Below are positions 6,123 to 12,100 of a DNA stretch of 13,534 nucleotides, piece after piece (positions within the stretch are counted from its first letter, which is position 1; each line of letters begins with the position of its first letter). The DNA is from a bacterium (lineage in GTDB: Bacteria; Desulfobacterota; JAPLJL01), in the NCBI GenBank assembly GCA_028713675.1, contig JAQTNV010000076.1, positions 1 to 13,534 of the forward strand. The letters are read 5' to 3'. A program made the translations under genes and the position numbers. Below the pieces are notes generated by a model. It was not told the DNA's origin, ran no database searches, and worked only from the letters and a program-made list of their open reading frames with translations.

Positions 6123-7040
6123 ATGCTTGGTTTATCCACATCCTGGCTTTCGACCCGGTCCGGAAGCGGCCCGGGCCTTCTTTCCGAGGTCGAAAAAGCC
6201 GAGCTTCCCATCGGCGGGATTGAGCTCGAATACCGCATCCCGGCCGGCTGGGACAAGGAAATCCGTTCCCGGCTCCGGCGCGGGAATCCCCGGGTGCTGA
6301 GCATCCATAATTTTTTCCCGCTTCCGGACGACCGCGACCCGAAGAAGGCCACCGGGGACCTGTTTTTGGTCACCTCCGAAGACCCGGAGGAGCGCCGCCT
6401 GGCCGTCAAACACACCATCAATACCATCCAGATCGCCGAGGACCTGGGGGCCCGGGCGGTGGTCCTGCATATCGGCCGGGTTCCCATGGAAAAAAGATTC
6501 ACGGAAATGAAAAAGCTTTTTTCCGAAGGGAATAAGGACTCCCCGGAGATGGAACAGATCCGCCTGGAACTCCGCGAGGAGCGCGCCGCGAAGTTCCGGC
6601 AGCCCCTGGATTGGGTATTGCAGGCCTTGGACCGTTTGAACCAGGAGGCCTTCCGCCGCGGGATCCGGCTGGGGGTGGAGAACCGTTATTATTTTTCCGA
6701 GATCCCGGGCCCGGAAGAAATCGGGATCATCCTCAAGGAATTCGCGGGCGGGGCGGTCGGGTACTGGCATGATGTCGGGCATTCCCACACGCTTTCCCTG
6801 CTCGGGTTCCCGGAGTTTGAAAACCTTCTGGAAAGGTACCACGAAAATCTCGTCGGGATTCACCTCCATGATTCCCAGGGGATCCAGGACCACCGGGCTC
6901 CCGGGACCGGCGAAGTCGACTTTGCCAAAATCCTGCCCTGGCTTGGCCCGACCGTGGTCCGGATCGTGGAGCTCAAGCCGGATGAGGATCCCGGCCAGGT
7001 CAGAAAAGGAATCAAATCACTCGTAGAAATGGGGTTTTAA
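6123..7040 (+). CDS. Sugar phosphate isomerase/epimerase-like TIM-barrel protein
   Basis: This 305-residue protein fits the xylose-isomerase-like TIM-barrel family, which also includes AP endonuclease IV. Metal and active-site candidates, numbered from the ATG at 6123: His62 (SIHNFF), His116 (VLHIGR), Glu186 (GVENRYY), Asp217 and His220 (HDVGHSH), His247, His249 and Asp250 (IHLHDSQG), His257 and Glu283 (IVELKP). GTGEVDF after the HLHD loop is a common signature of the group. It probably isomerises or epimerises a sugar-related substrate; the exact reaction is unknown. The frame is open from an ATG at 6069, but that codon lies in a palindromic repeat and its extra 18 residues are repeat-encoded, so 6123 is chosen. 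No good Shine-Dalgarno site precedes either. It is flanked by terminator and repeats, so it is likely a single-gene transcript. Confidence 0.82.
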   Translation: MLGLSTSWLSTRSGSGPGLLSEVEKAELPIGGIELEYRIPAGWDKEIRSRLRRGNPRVLSIHNFFPLPDDRDPKKATGDLFLVTSEDPEERRLAVKHTINTIQIAEDLGARAVVLHIGRVPMEKRFTEMKKLFSEGNKDSPEMEQIRLELREERAAKFRQPLDWVLQALDRLNQEAFRRGIRLGVENRYYFSEIPGPEEIGIILKEFAGGAVGYWHDVGHSHTLSLLGFPEFENLLERYHENLVGIHLHDSQGIQDHRAPGTGEVDFAKILPWLGPTVVRIVELKPDEDPGQVRKGIKSLVEMGF

Positions 7041-7061
7041 CGATCAACTGATCAGTGGCAA

Positions 7062-7082
7062 GTAGCCGGTACCCGGTAGCCG
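7062..7082. repeat. Heptamer array, GTAGCCG/GTACCCG
   Basis: Three units start at 7062, 7069 and 7076; the outer two are GTAGCCG and the middle one is GTACCCG. It lies just after the TIM-barrel gene. No intrinsic terminator is evident in this spacer (7041-7327). Confidence 0.7.
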
Positions 7083-7125
7083 GAAAAAGAAGGTGGCTTG
7101 GTTGTTGGGTGGCTAAATGGCTATT

Positions 7126-7197
7126 GGACACTACGGACACTATAGACACTATGGACACTACGGATTTATCCCGAAGGGTTTATCTGAGGGACACTAC
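7126..7197. repeat. 9-bp tandem repeat, GGACACTAC
   Basis: Units GGACACTAC or GGACACTAT (one AGACACTAT) are in tandem at 7126, 7135, 7144 and 7153. A further GGACACTAC stands at 7189-7197. This is one of the few arrays here with a 9-bp rather than a 7-bp period. Confidence 0.8.
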
Positions 7198-7327
7198 GAA
7201 CGCCTTACGTCTTAGTTGATTTTTCCCCCCGGTTCCATTTTACTTTCAGCATAATTGACCAGGTTGATTTTTCTCCCTTCCGAGGGGGAGATTCAGGTTT
7301 TTGAGTAACGATTTATTTTGGTTATTT

Positions 7328-8269
7328 ATGAAATCTTACCCGCGTTATTTATCTATGGCAGAAAACGGCAAGCTTAAACGCCGGATTGAGGAAGCCTATG
7401 GGCTTTTGAAATCCTGCCGTCTCTGTCCCCGGAAGTGCGGGAAAAACCGGATCGAGAACGAAGTCGGTTTCTGCAAAACCGGTCTCCAGGCGGTGGTTTA
7501 TTCCCATGGGCCTCATTTCGGGGAAGAACGTCCCCTGGTGGGGCGGCATGGCTCGGGAACGGTTTTCTTCTCCCACTGCAACCTGGGCTGCGTCTTCTGC
7601 CAGAACTACGAAATCAGTCACATGGGGATGGGGGAGACGGCCACCGCGGAAGAACTCGCGCGGATCATGCTCGACCTGGAAGAAAGCGGGTGCCATAACC
7701 TCAACCTGGTCACCCCGACCCACGTGGTCCCCCAGATTCTCGAAGCTTTATCCCTGGCCGTGGAAAAGGGTTTTTCCCTCCCGCTGGTTTATAACTGCGG
7801 GGGATATGAATCGCTGGAGACGCTGAAGCTCCTGGACGGGATCGTGGATATCTACATGCCGGATTTCAAGTTCTGGGATGAAAAGACCTCGGCGCGCCTG
7901 GCCGCGGCCCCGGATTATCCCCAGGTGGCCCGGGAGGCCATCCGGGAGATGTACCGCCAGGTGGGAGACCTGGACACCAACGGCGCGGAAATCGCCAAGC
8001 GGGGGCTCCTGGTCCGGCACCTGGTTTTGCCTTCGGGACTGTCCGGGATAGGCAAGGTGGCGGGGTTCCTGTCCCGGGAGATTTCCGCCGATACCTACGT
8101 GAACGTGATGGATCAGTACCGGCCCTGCTACCATGCCGACCGTTACCCGGATATCTCGCGGCCGCTCCAGGAAAAGGAATTCGCCGACGCGGTGGAACGG
8201 GCGATCATCGCCGGCCTCCGCCGGCTGGACCAGGTTGAATTTCCCCGATACCGGATGGTGCATCTGTAG
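7328..8269 (+). CDS. Radical SAM protein, PflX-like (COG1313 type)
   Basis: This 313-residue protein belongs to the pyruvate-formate-lyase-activating-enzyme-like radical SAM group usually labelled PflX or COG1313. An N-terminal Cys motif (Cys30, 33, 37, 49: CRLCPRKCG and GFC) may bind a second iron-sulfur cluster. The canonical CxxxCxxC follows at Cys84, 88 and 91 (CNLGCVFC), then QNYEIS. PTHVV, VYNCGGYE and YMPDFKFW are family blocks. Radical SAM enzymes reductively cleave S-adenosylmethionine to start radical chemistry; this group's substrate is not established, and no glycyl-radical enzyme lies nearby. A TTG at 7301 would add nine residues and has a GAGGGGGA about ten bases upstream. The ATG at 7328 fits the family N-terminus (KSYPRYL) better but lacks a good ribosome site. 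The family is sure, the start is uncertain. Confidence 0.88.
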   Translation: MKSYPRYLSMAENGKLKRRIEEAYGLLKSCRLCPRKCGKNRIENEVGFCKTGLQAVVYSHGPHFGEERPLVGRHGSGTVFFSHCNLGCVFCQNYEISHMGMGETATAEELARIMLDLEESGCHNLNLVTPTHVVPQILEALSLAVEKGFSLPLVYNCGGYESLETLKLLDGIVDIYMPDFKFWDEKTSARLAAAPDYPQVAREAIREMYRQVGDLDTNGAEIAKRGLLVRHLVLPSGLSGIGKVAGFLSREISADTYVNVMDQYRPCYHADRYPDISRPLQEKEFADAVERAIIAGLRRLDQVEFPRYRMVHL

Positions 8270-8278
8270 AAAAACACG

Positions 8279-8306
8279 GTCATGGGTGATAGGTCATAGG
8301 TGATGG
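8279..8306. repeat. Heptamer array, GTCATAG/GTGATAG type
   Basis: Four units start at 8279, 8286, 8293 and 8300, all of the form GTSATRG. It lies nine bases after the radical SAM stop and just before the putative terminator. Same word family and same strand as the arrays at 306, 9201 and 10192. Confidence 0.8.
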
Positions 8307-8311
8307 GCAAG

Positions 8312-8366
8312 AAAAGCGAGCAGGGTGTCATTCTGAGCGCAGCGAAGAATCTCGCTTTTTCTTTTT
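8312..8366 (+). terminator. Repeat-borne terminator after radical SAM gene (TCATTCTGAG element)
   Basis: An outer 9-bp stem AAAAGCGAG (8312-8320) pairs with CTCGCTTTT (8351-8359), and the T-rich tract runs on to 8366. Inside, ATTCT (8330-8334) pairs with AGAAT (8346-8350) around GAGCGCAGCGA. The inner text is the widespread TCATTCTGAG...GAAGAATCT intergenic repeat. The repeat plus flanking complementary bases and T-tract make a credible terminator. A related copy lies at 9321-9390. Confidence 0.6.
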
Positions 8367-8370
8367 AACC

Positions 8371-8398
8371 ACTTACCCTTAACCCCTAACGCCTAACG
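8371..8398. repeat. Heptamer array, CCTAACG type
   Basis: Four units start at 8371, 8378, 8385 and 8392. The last two are both CCTAACG; the earlier ones (ACTTACC, CTTAACC) are variants. It lies between the repeat-borne terminator and the dehydrogenase start. Confidence 0.75.
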
Positions 8399-8429
8399 AT
8401 TAAACAGAAATATTTCCAATCAGTTGATC

Positions 8430-9188
8430 ATGAGTGACATGAACAACATCGCAGCTCTTGTGACCGGTGCCGGAGGCGGGATCGGGCGGGGGATCGCCCG
8501 GCGGCTGGCCAGGTCCGGGGCCCGGGTCGCGGCGGTTGATGTAAACGCCGAAAGCGCCGGAGAGACCGCGGCCCTGATCCGGAAAGCGGGAGGTGAGGCG
8601 CGGGCCATTACGGCCGACCTCTCCCGGCCGGAGGAGATCGAGCGGATGGTCGCGGAGGCAGTTTCCGCCTGCGGGGGGATCGATGTCCTGGTCAATAACG
8701 CCGGGGTGGGCTCGGCCGCGTTCCTGGAATCAGTGTGCGACGAGGAGATTGAGCGGGTTTTCCGGATCAACCTTTTCGGCATGATCGGAATCACCCGGGC
8801 GGCTTTTCCCCACCTGAAAAAGAGCGGCCGGGGACGGGTGATCAACATCTCCTCGGTGGAGGGGATACGGGGCTCGGGCCTGCTGGCCGTCTACAGCGCC
8901 TCCAAGGCGGCGGTCCTCGGGCTGACCCGCGCCAACGCGATGGAACTCGCCCGTTACGGGATCACGGTCAACGCCATCTGTCCGGGAGCGATCGAGACCG
9001 AGATGCTCGCGCCCCTGATCTCGAGCGAGGAATCCCGGAAAAAGATGATCAAGGGTATTCCCGTGAAACGGCTGGGCACCCCGGACGACGTGGCGGCCGC
9101 GGTCGCCTTCCTGGCCTCCGCGGAGGCCTCCTACATCACCGCGCAGATCCTGGTCGTGGACGGCGGCATGACCTCCAAGACGATCTGA
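8430..9188 (+). CDS. Short-chain dehydrogenase/reductase (SDR), FabG-like
   Basis: This 252-residue protein is a classical SDR of typical length. Numbered from the ATG at 8430: the cofactor loop TGAGGGIG (12-19), Asp37 at the end of the second strand (which favours NAD over NADP), NNAG (89-92), Asn114 in the INLFG helix, catalytic Ser142 (ISSVEG), Tyr155 and Lys159 (YSASK), then CPGAI and the ending VVDGGM. It should reversibly oxidise an alcohol to a ketone with NAD(H); the substrate is undetermined. 3-oxoacyl reductase, sugar or sterol dehydrogenase are all possible. A TTG at 8424 and an ATG at 8439 are alternative starts; none has a clear Shine-Dalgarno site. It stands alone between repeat-filled spacers, so no operon partner hints at the pathway. 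Confidence 0.9.
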   Translation: MSDMNNIAALVTGAGGGIGRGIARRLARSGARVAAVDVNAESAGETAALIRKAGGEARAITADLSRPEEIERMVAEAVSACGGIDVLVNNAGVGSAAFLESVCDEEIERVFRINLFGMIGITRAAFPHLKKSGRGRVINISSVEGIRGSGLLAVYSASKAAVLGLTRANAMELARYGITVNAICPGAIETEMLAPLISSEESRKKMIKGIPVKRLGTPDDVAAAVAFLASAEASYITAQILVVDGGMTSKTI

Positions 9189-9200
9189 CTTCCCGAAAAG

Positions 9201-9228
9201 GTTATAGGTGATAGGTCATAGGTCGTGG
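9201..9228. repeat. Heptamer array, GTCATAG/GTGATAG type
   Basis: Four units start at 9201, 9208, 9215 and 9222 (GTTATAG, GTGATAG, GTCATAG, GTCGTGG). It sits 12 bases after the SDR stop, a position equivalent to that of the array after the radical SAM gene. Confidence 0.8.
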
Positions 9229-9276
9229 GTTAAGAGGTTCAGCGTTCACGGTTCACTGAAAAAACCAGATAGACCA

Positions 9277-9304
9277 GTAGATAGTAGGCAGTAGGCAGTA
9301 GGCA
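9277..9304. repeat. Heptamer array, GTAGGCA x3
   Basis: Three identical GTAGGCA units (9284, 9291, 9298) are preceded by the variant GTAGATA (9277). The same word occurs at 1075. It lies in the 336-bp gene-free spacer 9189-9524. That spacer also holds a TCATTCTGAG element, a perfect palindrome and a loose GCTTGGCTGCTT-type repetitive stretch at about 9462-9518. Confidence 0.85.
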
Positions 9305-9320
9305 GAACACACCCACATTG

Positions 9321-9390
9321 TCATTCTGAGCCCCGCGTGTCCCGTGTGAAACGGCGGGAAGCTTTGCGAGGGGCGAAGAATCTCGTTTTT
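9321..9390 (+). terminator. Second TCATTCTGAG repeat with T-run, possible SDR terminator
   Basis: ATTCT (9323-9327) pairs with AGAAT (9377-9381), and GCCCC (9330-9334) with GGGGC (9370-9374). A further small TCCCG...CGGGA hairpin sits at the tip, and CTC plus a five-T run follows to 9390. It is the same element as 8312-8366 but with a longer apical arm. It could end SDR transcription, though it lies about 130 bases past the stop and the outer stem is weaker. Confidence 0.45.
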
Positions 9391-9413
9391 CCCCGGAAAT
9401 TCATAAAAACCAG

Positions 9414-9444
9414 ATCCTTATCCCGCCAGAGGCGGGATAAGGAT
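9414..9444 (-). terminator. Perfect 14-bp palindrome, possible PHP-gene terminator
   Basis: A 14-bp perfect stem (9414-9427 with 9431-9444) has only three loop bases (AGA). Read on the minus strand, the stem is followed by CTGG and then five T residues, so it could terminate the PHP gene that ends at 9525. On the plus strand the right arm runs into GATGACA, like the palindromes at 3303 and 6108, so it may equally be a repeat of that group. Confidence 0.5.
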
Positions 9445-9524
9445 GACATTCTATTCATACTTGGCTGCTTGGGAGCCGAAGGCGTGCTTGGCAGCGTAGC
9501 GTGCTTAGCTGCTTGCGGATGATC

Positions 9525-10172
9525 TTATTTGATTTTTTCTGCCAGCGATTTCGAATTCTGAAGCATTTTCTTGAAGGCGGCTTCGGAAAGACCGGCGCCC
9601 AGGACGATCTTCTTGGCTTCCGGCATGGACTTGAGATTATCCGGGTCGTGGGTATCGGTGTTGAATACCAGCCGGGCCCCGGTTTTTTCGGCCACCCGGG
9701 CCACGTGCCCGTTGGAAAGGGAATGGCCGGAACGGGCGGTGATCTCCAGGCAGACCCCCTTTTCGCAGGCCAGCTTGGCGTCCTGGATGGATATCAGCCC
9801 GGGATGGGCGAGGATATCCACCCCCGCCAGGATGGCGGCCCGGTTGGTCCCCGGGGCCACCGGCTCCACCAGGGTCTCCCCGTGGGCGACCACGATCCGA
9901 GCCCCGAGTTCCCGGGCCCGCTGGACCATTTTGGCGAAGGCCTCCGGGGCGATGTGGGTGAGCTCCACCCCGGGAATGACCTTCATTTCCCACCAGGTGG
10001 AGATCTCCGCGGCCGCGGCCTGAAGCCGGGGGACGATGAAGTCCAGGTTGGAGGAGTCGGCGTGGTCGGTCAGGGCCAGGGTCTTGATTCCCTTGACCAC
10101 CGCCCGTCGGGCCAACTCGGCGGGAATGAGGTCGCCGTCGCTGAAAATCGTATGGGTGTGCAGGTCAATCAT
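9525..10172 (-). CDS. PHP-domain phosphoesterase (histidinol-phosphatase-like)
   Basis: This 215-residue protein is a compact PHP-domain metal-dependent phosphoesterase. Metal ligands appear in the usual order: HTHT (His5, His7) with SDG (Asp12), TDHAD (His37), PGVE (Glu70), AHGE (His97), AHPG (His123) and NTDTHDP (Asp173, His175). All expected ligand positions are filled, so it should be an active trinuclear-metal phosphatase or phosphodiesterase. The product is often named histidinol phosphatase, but no other histidine gene is present, so the substrate stays open. The ATG at 10170-10172 has a modest AGGA about eight bases upstream on the minus strand and begins exactly at the family's usual first motif, which supports this start. 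Its leader contains a heptamer array (10192-10219). Neighbours do not suggest an operon. Confidence 0.87.
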   Translation of the reverse strand: MIDLHTHTIFSDGDLIPAELARRAVVKGIKTLALTDHADSSNLDFIVPRLQAAAAEISTWWEMKVIPGVELTHIAPEAFAKMVQRARELGARIVVAHGETLVEPVAPGTNRAAILAGVDILAHPGLISIQDAKLACEKGVCLEITARSGHSLSNGHVARVAEKTGARLVFNTDTHDPDNLKSMPEAKKIVLGAGLSEAAFKKMLQNSKSLAEKIK

Positions 10173-10191
10173 TTCAATTCCTAAATGTTTG

Positions 10192-10219
10192 GTTATGGGT
10201 TATGGGTCATAGGTGATGG
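10192..10219. repeat. Heptamer array, GTTATGG/GTCATAG type
   Basis: Four units start at 10192, 10199, 10206 and 10213 (two identical GTTATGG, then GTCATAG and GTGATGG). It lies 19 bases upstream of the PHP start. The rest of the 353-bp gene-free spacer (10173-10525) holds a looser heptad run at 10320-10340 (AACCACC-like) and the inverted repeats listed next. Confidence 0.8.
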
Positions 10220-10386
10220 GCCATTATATCTAATTTAAGGTGTTGGTGTCGGTGGCAAAGAACAAAGGGCATAGAGTAAAGGATGTTTTGCTGGTTCATC
10301 TTGTTCATCTGGTTTTTCTAACCACCCAACAACCAAGCAACCTTATTTTTCTGCTTAATTCCTACTGCTTGCCCTATCTTCGATCA

Positions 10387-10465
10387 GCCCGATAAATCGG
10401 GCAACTACAATTAACGCAGCCTTCCCTCGGCCACAATGCCTCGGGATCTGATTGAAAAGGCTGCG
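10387..10465. repeat. Two inverted repeats between PHP and response-regulator-like genes
   Basis: GCCCGAT-AA-ATCGGGC (10387-10402) is a perfect 7-bp palindrome. CGCAGCCTT (10415-10423) pairs with AAGGCTGCG (10457-10465) across 33 bases. Neither is followed by a T-run on the minus strand, so I do not call a terminator, though they lie 3' of the minus-strand operon. Confidence 0.55.
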
Positions 10466-10494
10466 GCTACCATTTACTGTCTTTTGCCTTTGCT

Positions 10495-10522
10495 CTATGC
10501 CCTATGCTCTATGCGCTATGCG
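10495..10522. repeat. Heptamer array, CTATGCG type
   Basis: Four units start at 10495, 10502, 10509 and 10516 (CTATGCC, CTATGCT, then two CTATGCG). The array ends three bases from the stop codon of the adjacent minus-strand gene. It marks the exact boundary between coding and repetitive DNA. Confidence 0.85.
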
Positions 10523-10525
10523 ACT

Positions 10526-12088
10526 TTAGGCTTTCGGCTTGAGCAGCTGGTGGAAAATCTGCCGGGTGGAAGCCGGCTTGGCCGAGGTCAGAAAGACAGG
10601 ATCCCCGGCCTCGGGAAAAGAGGAGGAGAGCTTGGACTTCTGCATCATGAGTTTGACCCGTTCCTTTTCCTCGCTCACGTTCAGGATGTTGATTTCCTCC
10701 TGTTGGGGGCCGAAGCGCAGCTGGGTCAGGAATTCCCGGACCACGGTCAGGTCCTTGAGATGGTGCTCGATCTCCGGGGGAAGCAGGAGAATGGCCCCGG
10801 CGGTGTCCTGGGAAACGGATTGCCAGAGGGGCCGGAACTCGGCCTCGGTCGGGAGGAGGGTCACCTGGATGGTCAGGTTATCGTTCAGGCGGATCTTGCC
10901 CAGGGAACCGAGGGGCAGGGCCCCGGGTTTGAGCTCGAAGGCGGCGCCTTCTTCCAGGCGGAATTCCGGAAGCCCGGCCAGCGCCTGGAGAAAGATCTTG
11001 ACCCCCTCCACCAGCGGGGCAAAGAGAAGGATCCGCATCCATTCAATCCCTTTCTGCTTCAGGTCCTGGAGCTCCTCGGGCCCCAGGATGGAGATTTCCC
11101 GGGAAGGGGCCGAGGGGGTCTGGGCGTCCACGGCGATTATTCCCTTGCGGATGAGCGAATGGATCGAGCGGTAGACCTCGTAGTCCGGGAAAGAGCAGTG
11201 ATCGACGATATCCTGGATCCGGTTATAGAACTCCAGGAGGAGGAGAACCTCCTGGATGATGGGCCGGAGCCCGAGGGGCAGGTTTTCCCGTTCCACCTTC
11301 AGGCTGATGTTGGCCTCGGGGTCCGGGAGGAGACGGGAAAGCCGGTCGAGCTCGTCCGCCTGGCGCATCCCTTCCATCAGGAGCTTGCCGGTCGGGGCGG
11401 TGATCCGGGCCTGGTTTTTCACGTGGATCGGGATGAACTCGAATTTTCCTTCCTTCCAGGTCAGGGAGCGGAAGAGGGCTTTTTCCCCCTCGGTCTCATT
11501 AATGACGGCGTTGACGATCATCCCGTCCTTCAGGAAAACCTGGCAGATTTCGTTTTCATTCTTTCGCACGATCAGCTTGCCTTCGCGGCGGTTCAGGGTG
11601 AGGACCTGGAAAAGATCGACCAGGGGAATCTGGGTCAGGCTTCCGGAGATTTCCTTCTCCCCGCTGTAGACCTCCTCCACCTTTTTGATCCGGCCTAGGA
11701 TGCGGTCAATCTCGGCGGTGAGGTGCCGGAGGTCGATGGGCTTGGAAACGAAGCTGTCCTTGATGGTTTTGATCTCGTCGAGCGCCTGCTCGTTTTCCCC
11801 GATAAAGATGATCGGGGTTTTATCCGTGCGGGGGTTGGAGCGGAGGATTTCGACGAATTTGGAGATCGGGATGAAGGGAAGGTCGGTCCCCGCGATCAGG
11901 AGATCGGGGACATCCATGATGGCGATTTCCAGGGCCTTGGAGCCGTCCTGCACGGCCTTGACGGTGAAGCCGCGGGCCTTGAGCTGGTCGCGAAGCCAAA
12001 CCAGTGATTTCTGGTCCCGATCGGCCAGGAGGATGCTGGGACCGGCGGAGGCGGTCTTGGCTTCGTGGGCGATTTTGACTTCGGGCAC
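10526..12088 (-). CDS. Degenerate receiver + PATAN (DUF4388) + GTPase-like domain signalling protein
   Basis: A 520-residue cytoplasmic protein. Residues about 17-132 fit a response-regulator receiver: acidic pair near Asp23/Asp25 and Lys116 in SKP. However, the phospho-acceptor position in PDLLIAGTDLP is Gly67, and the Thr/Ser position is Gly97. Residues about 145-225 are a PATAN/DUF4388 domain (SGSLTQIPLVDLFQVL, GKLIV, FLKDGMIVNA, EGEKALFRSL, WKEGKFEF). Residues about 350-516 resemble small GTPases of the MglA/CvnD type: RILLFAP...GVK at the P-loop place without GxxGxGK[ST], then SLGKIRL, FRPLW, GAILLL and SAK (502-504). This part is inference. A GTG start with AGGGAG about ten bases upstream lies 12 bases after the stop of the GAF gene, so they form one operon. 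It probably acts through protein binding rather than phosphorylation. Confidence 0.8.
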   Translation of the reverse strand: MPEVKIAHEAKTASAGPSILLADRDQKSLVWLRDQLKARGFTVKAVQDGSKALEIAIMDVPDLLIAGTDLPFIPISKFVEILRSNPRTDKTPIIFIGENEQALDEIKTIKDSFVSKPIDLRHLTAEIDRILGRIKKVEEVYSGEKEISGSLTQIPLVDLFQVLTLNRREGKLIVRKNENEICQVFLKDGMIVNAVINETEGEKALFRSLTWKEGKFEFIPIHVKNQARITAPTGKLLMEGMRQADELDRLSRLLPDPEANISLKVERENLPLGLRPIIQEVLLLLEFYNRIQDIVDHCSFPDYEVYRSIHSLIRKGIIAVDAQTPSAPSREISILGPEELQDLKQKGIEWMRILLFAPLVEGVKIFLQALAGLPEFRLEEGAAFELKPGALPLGSLGKIRLNDNLTIQVTLLPTEAEFRPLWQSVSQDTAGAILLLPPEIEHHLKDLTVVREFLTQLRFGPQQEEINILNVSEEKERVKLMMQKSKLSSSFPEAGDPVFLTSAKPASTRQIFHQLLKPKA

Positions 12089-12100
12089 CGGGTTTCTCCC

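Noticed and set aside
9525-10172. Calling the PHP gene hisK/histidinol phosphatase outright
   Set aside because: The fold and metal ligands are clear, but there is no histidine-biosynthesis context and PHP proteins act on several substrates.
10436-11698. 420-codon plus-strand frame opposite the receiver-PATAN gene
   Set aside because: It is rich in Gly, Leu, Glu and Pro without domains and covers a gene with a clear PATAN domain. Its first part reads through repeat sequence.
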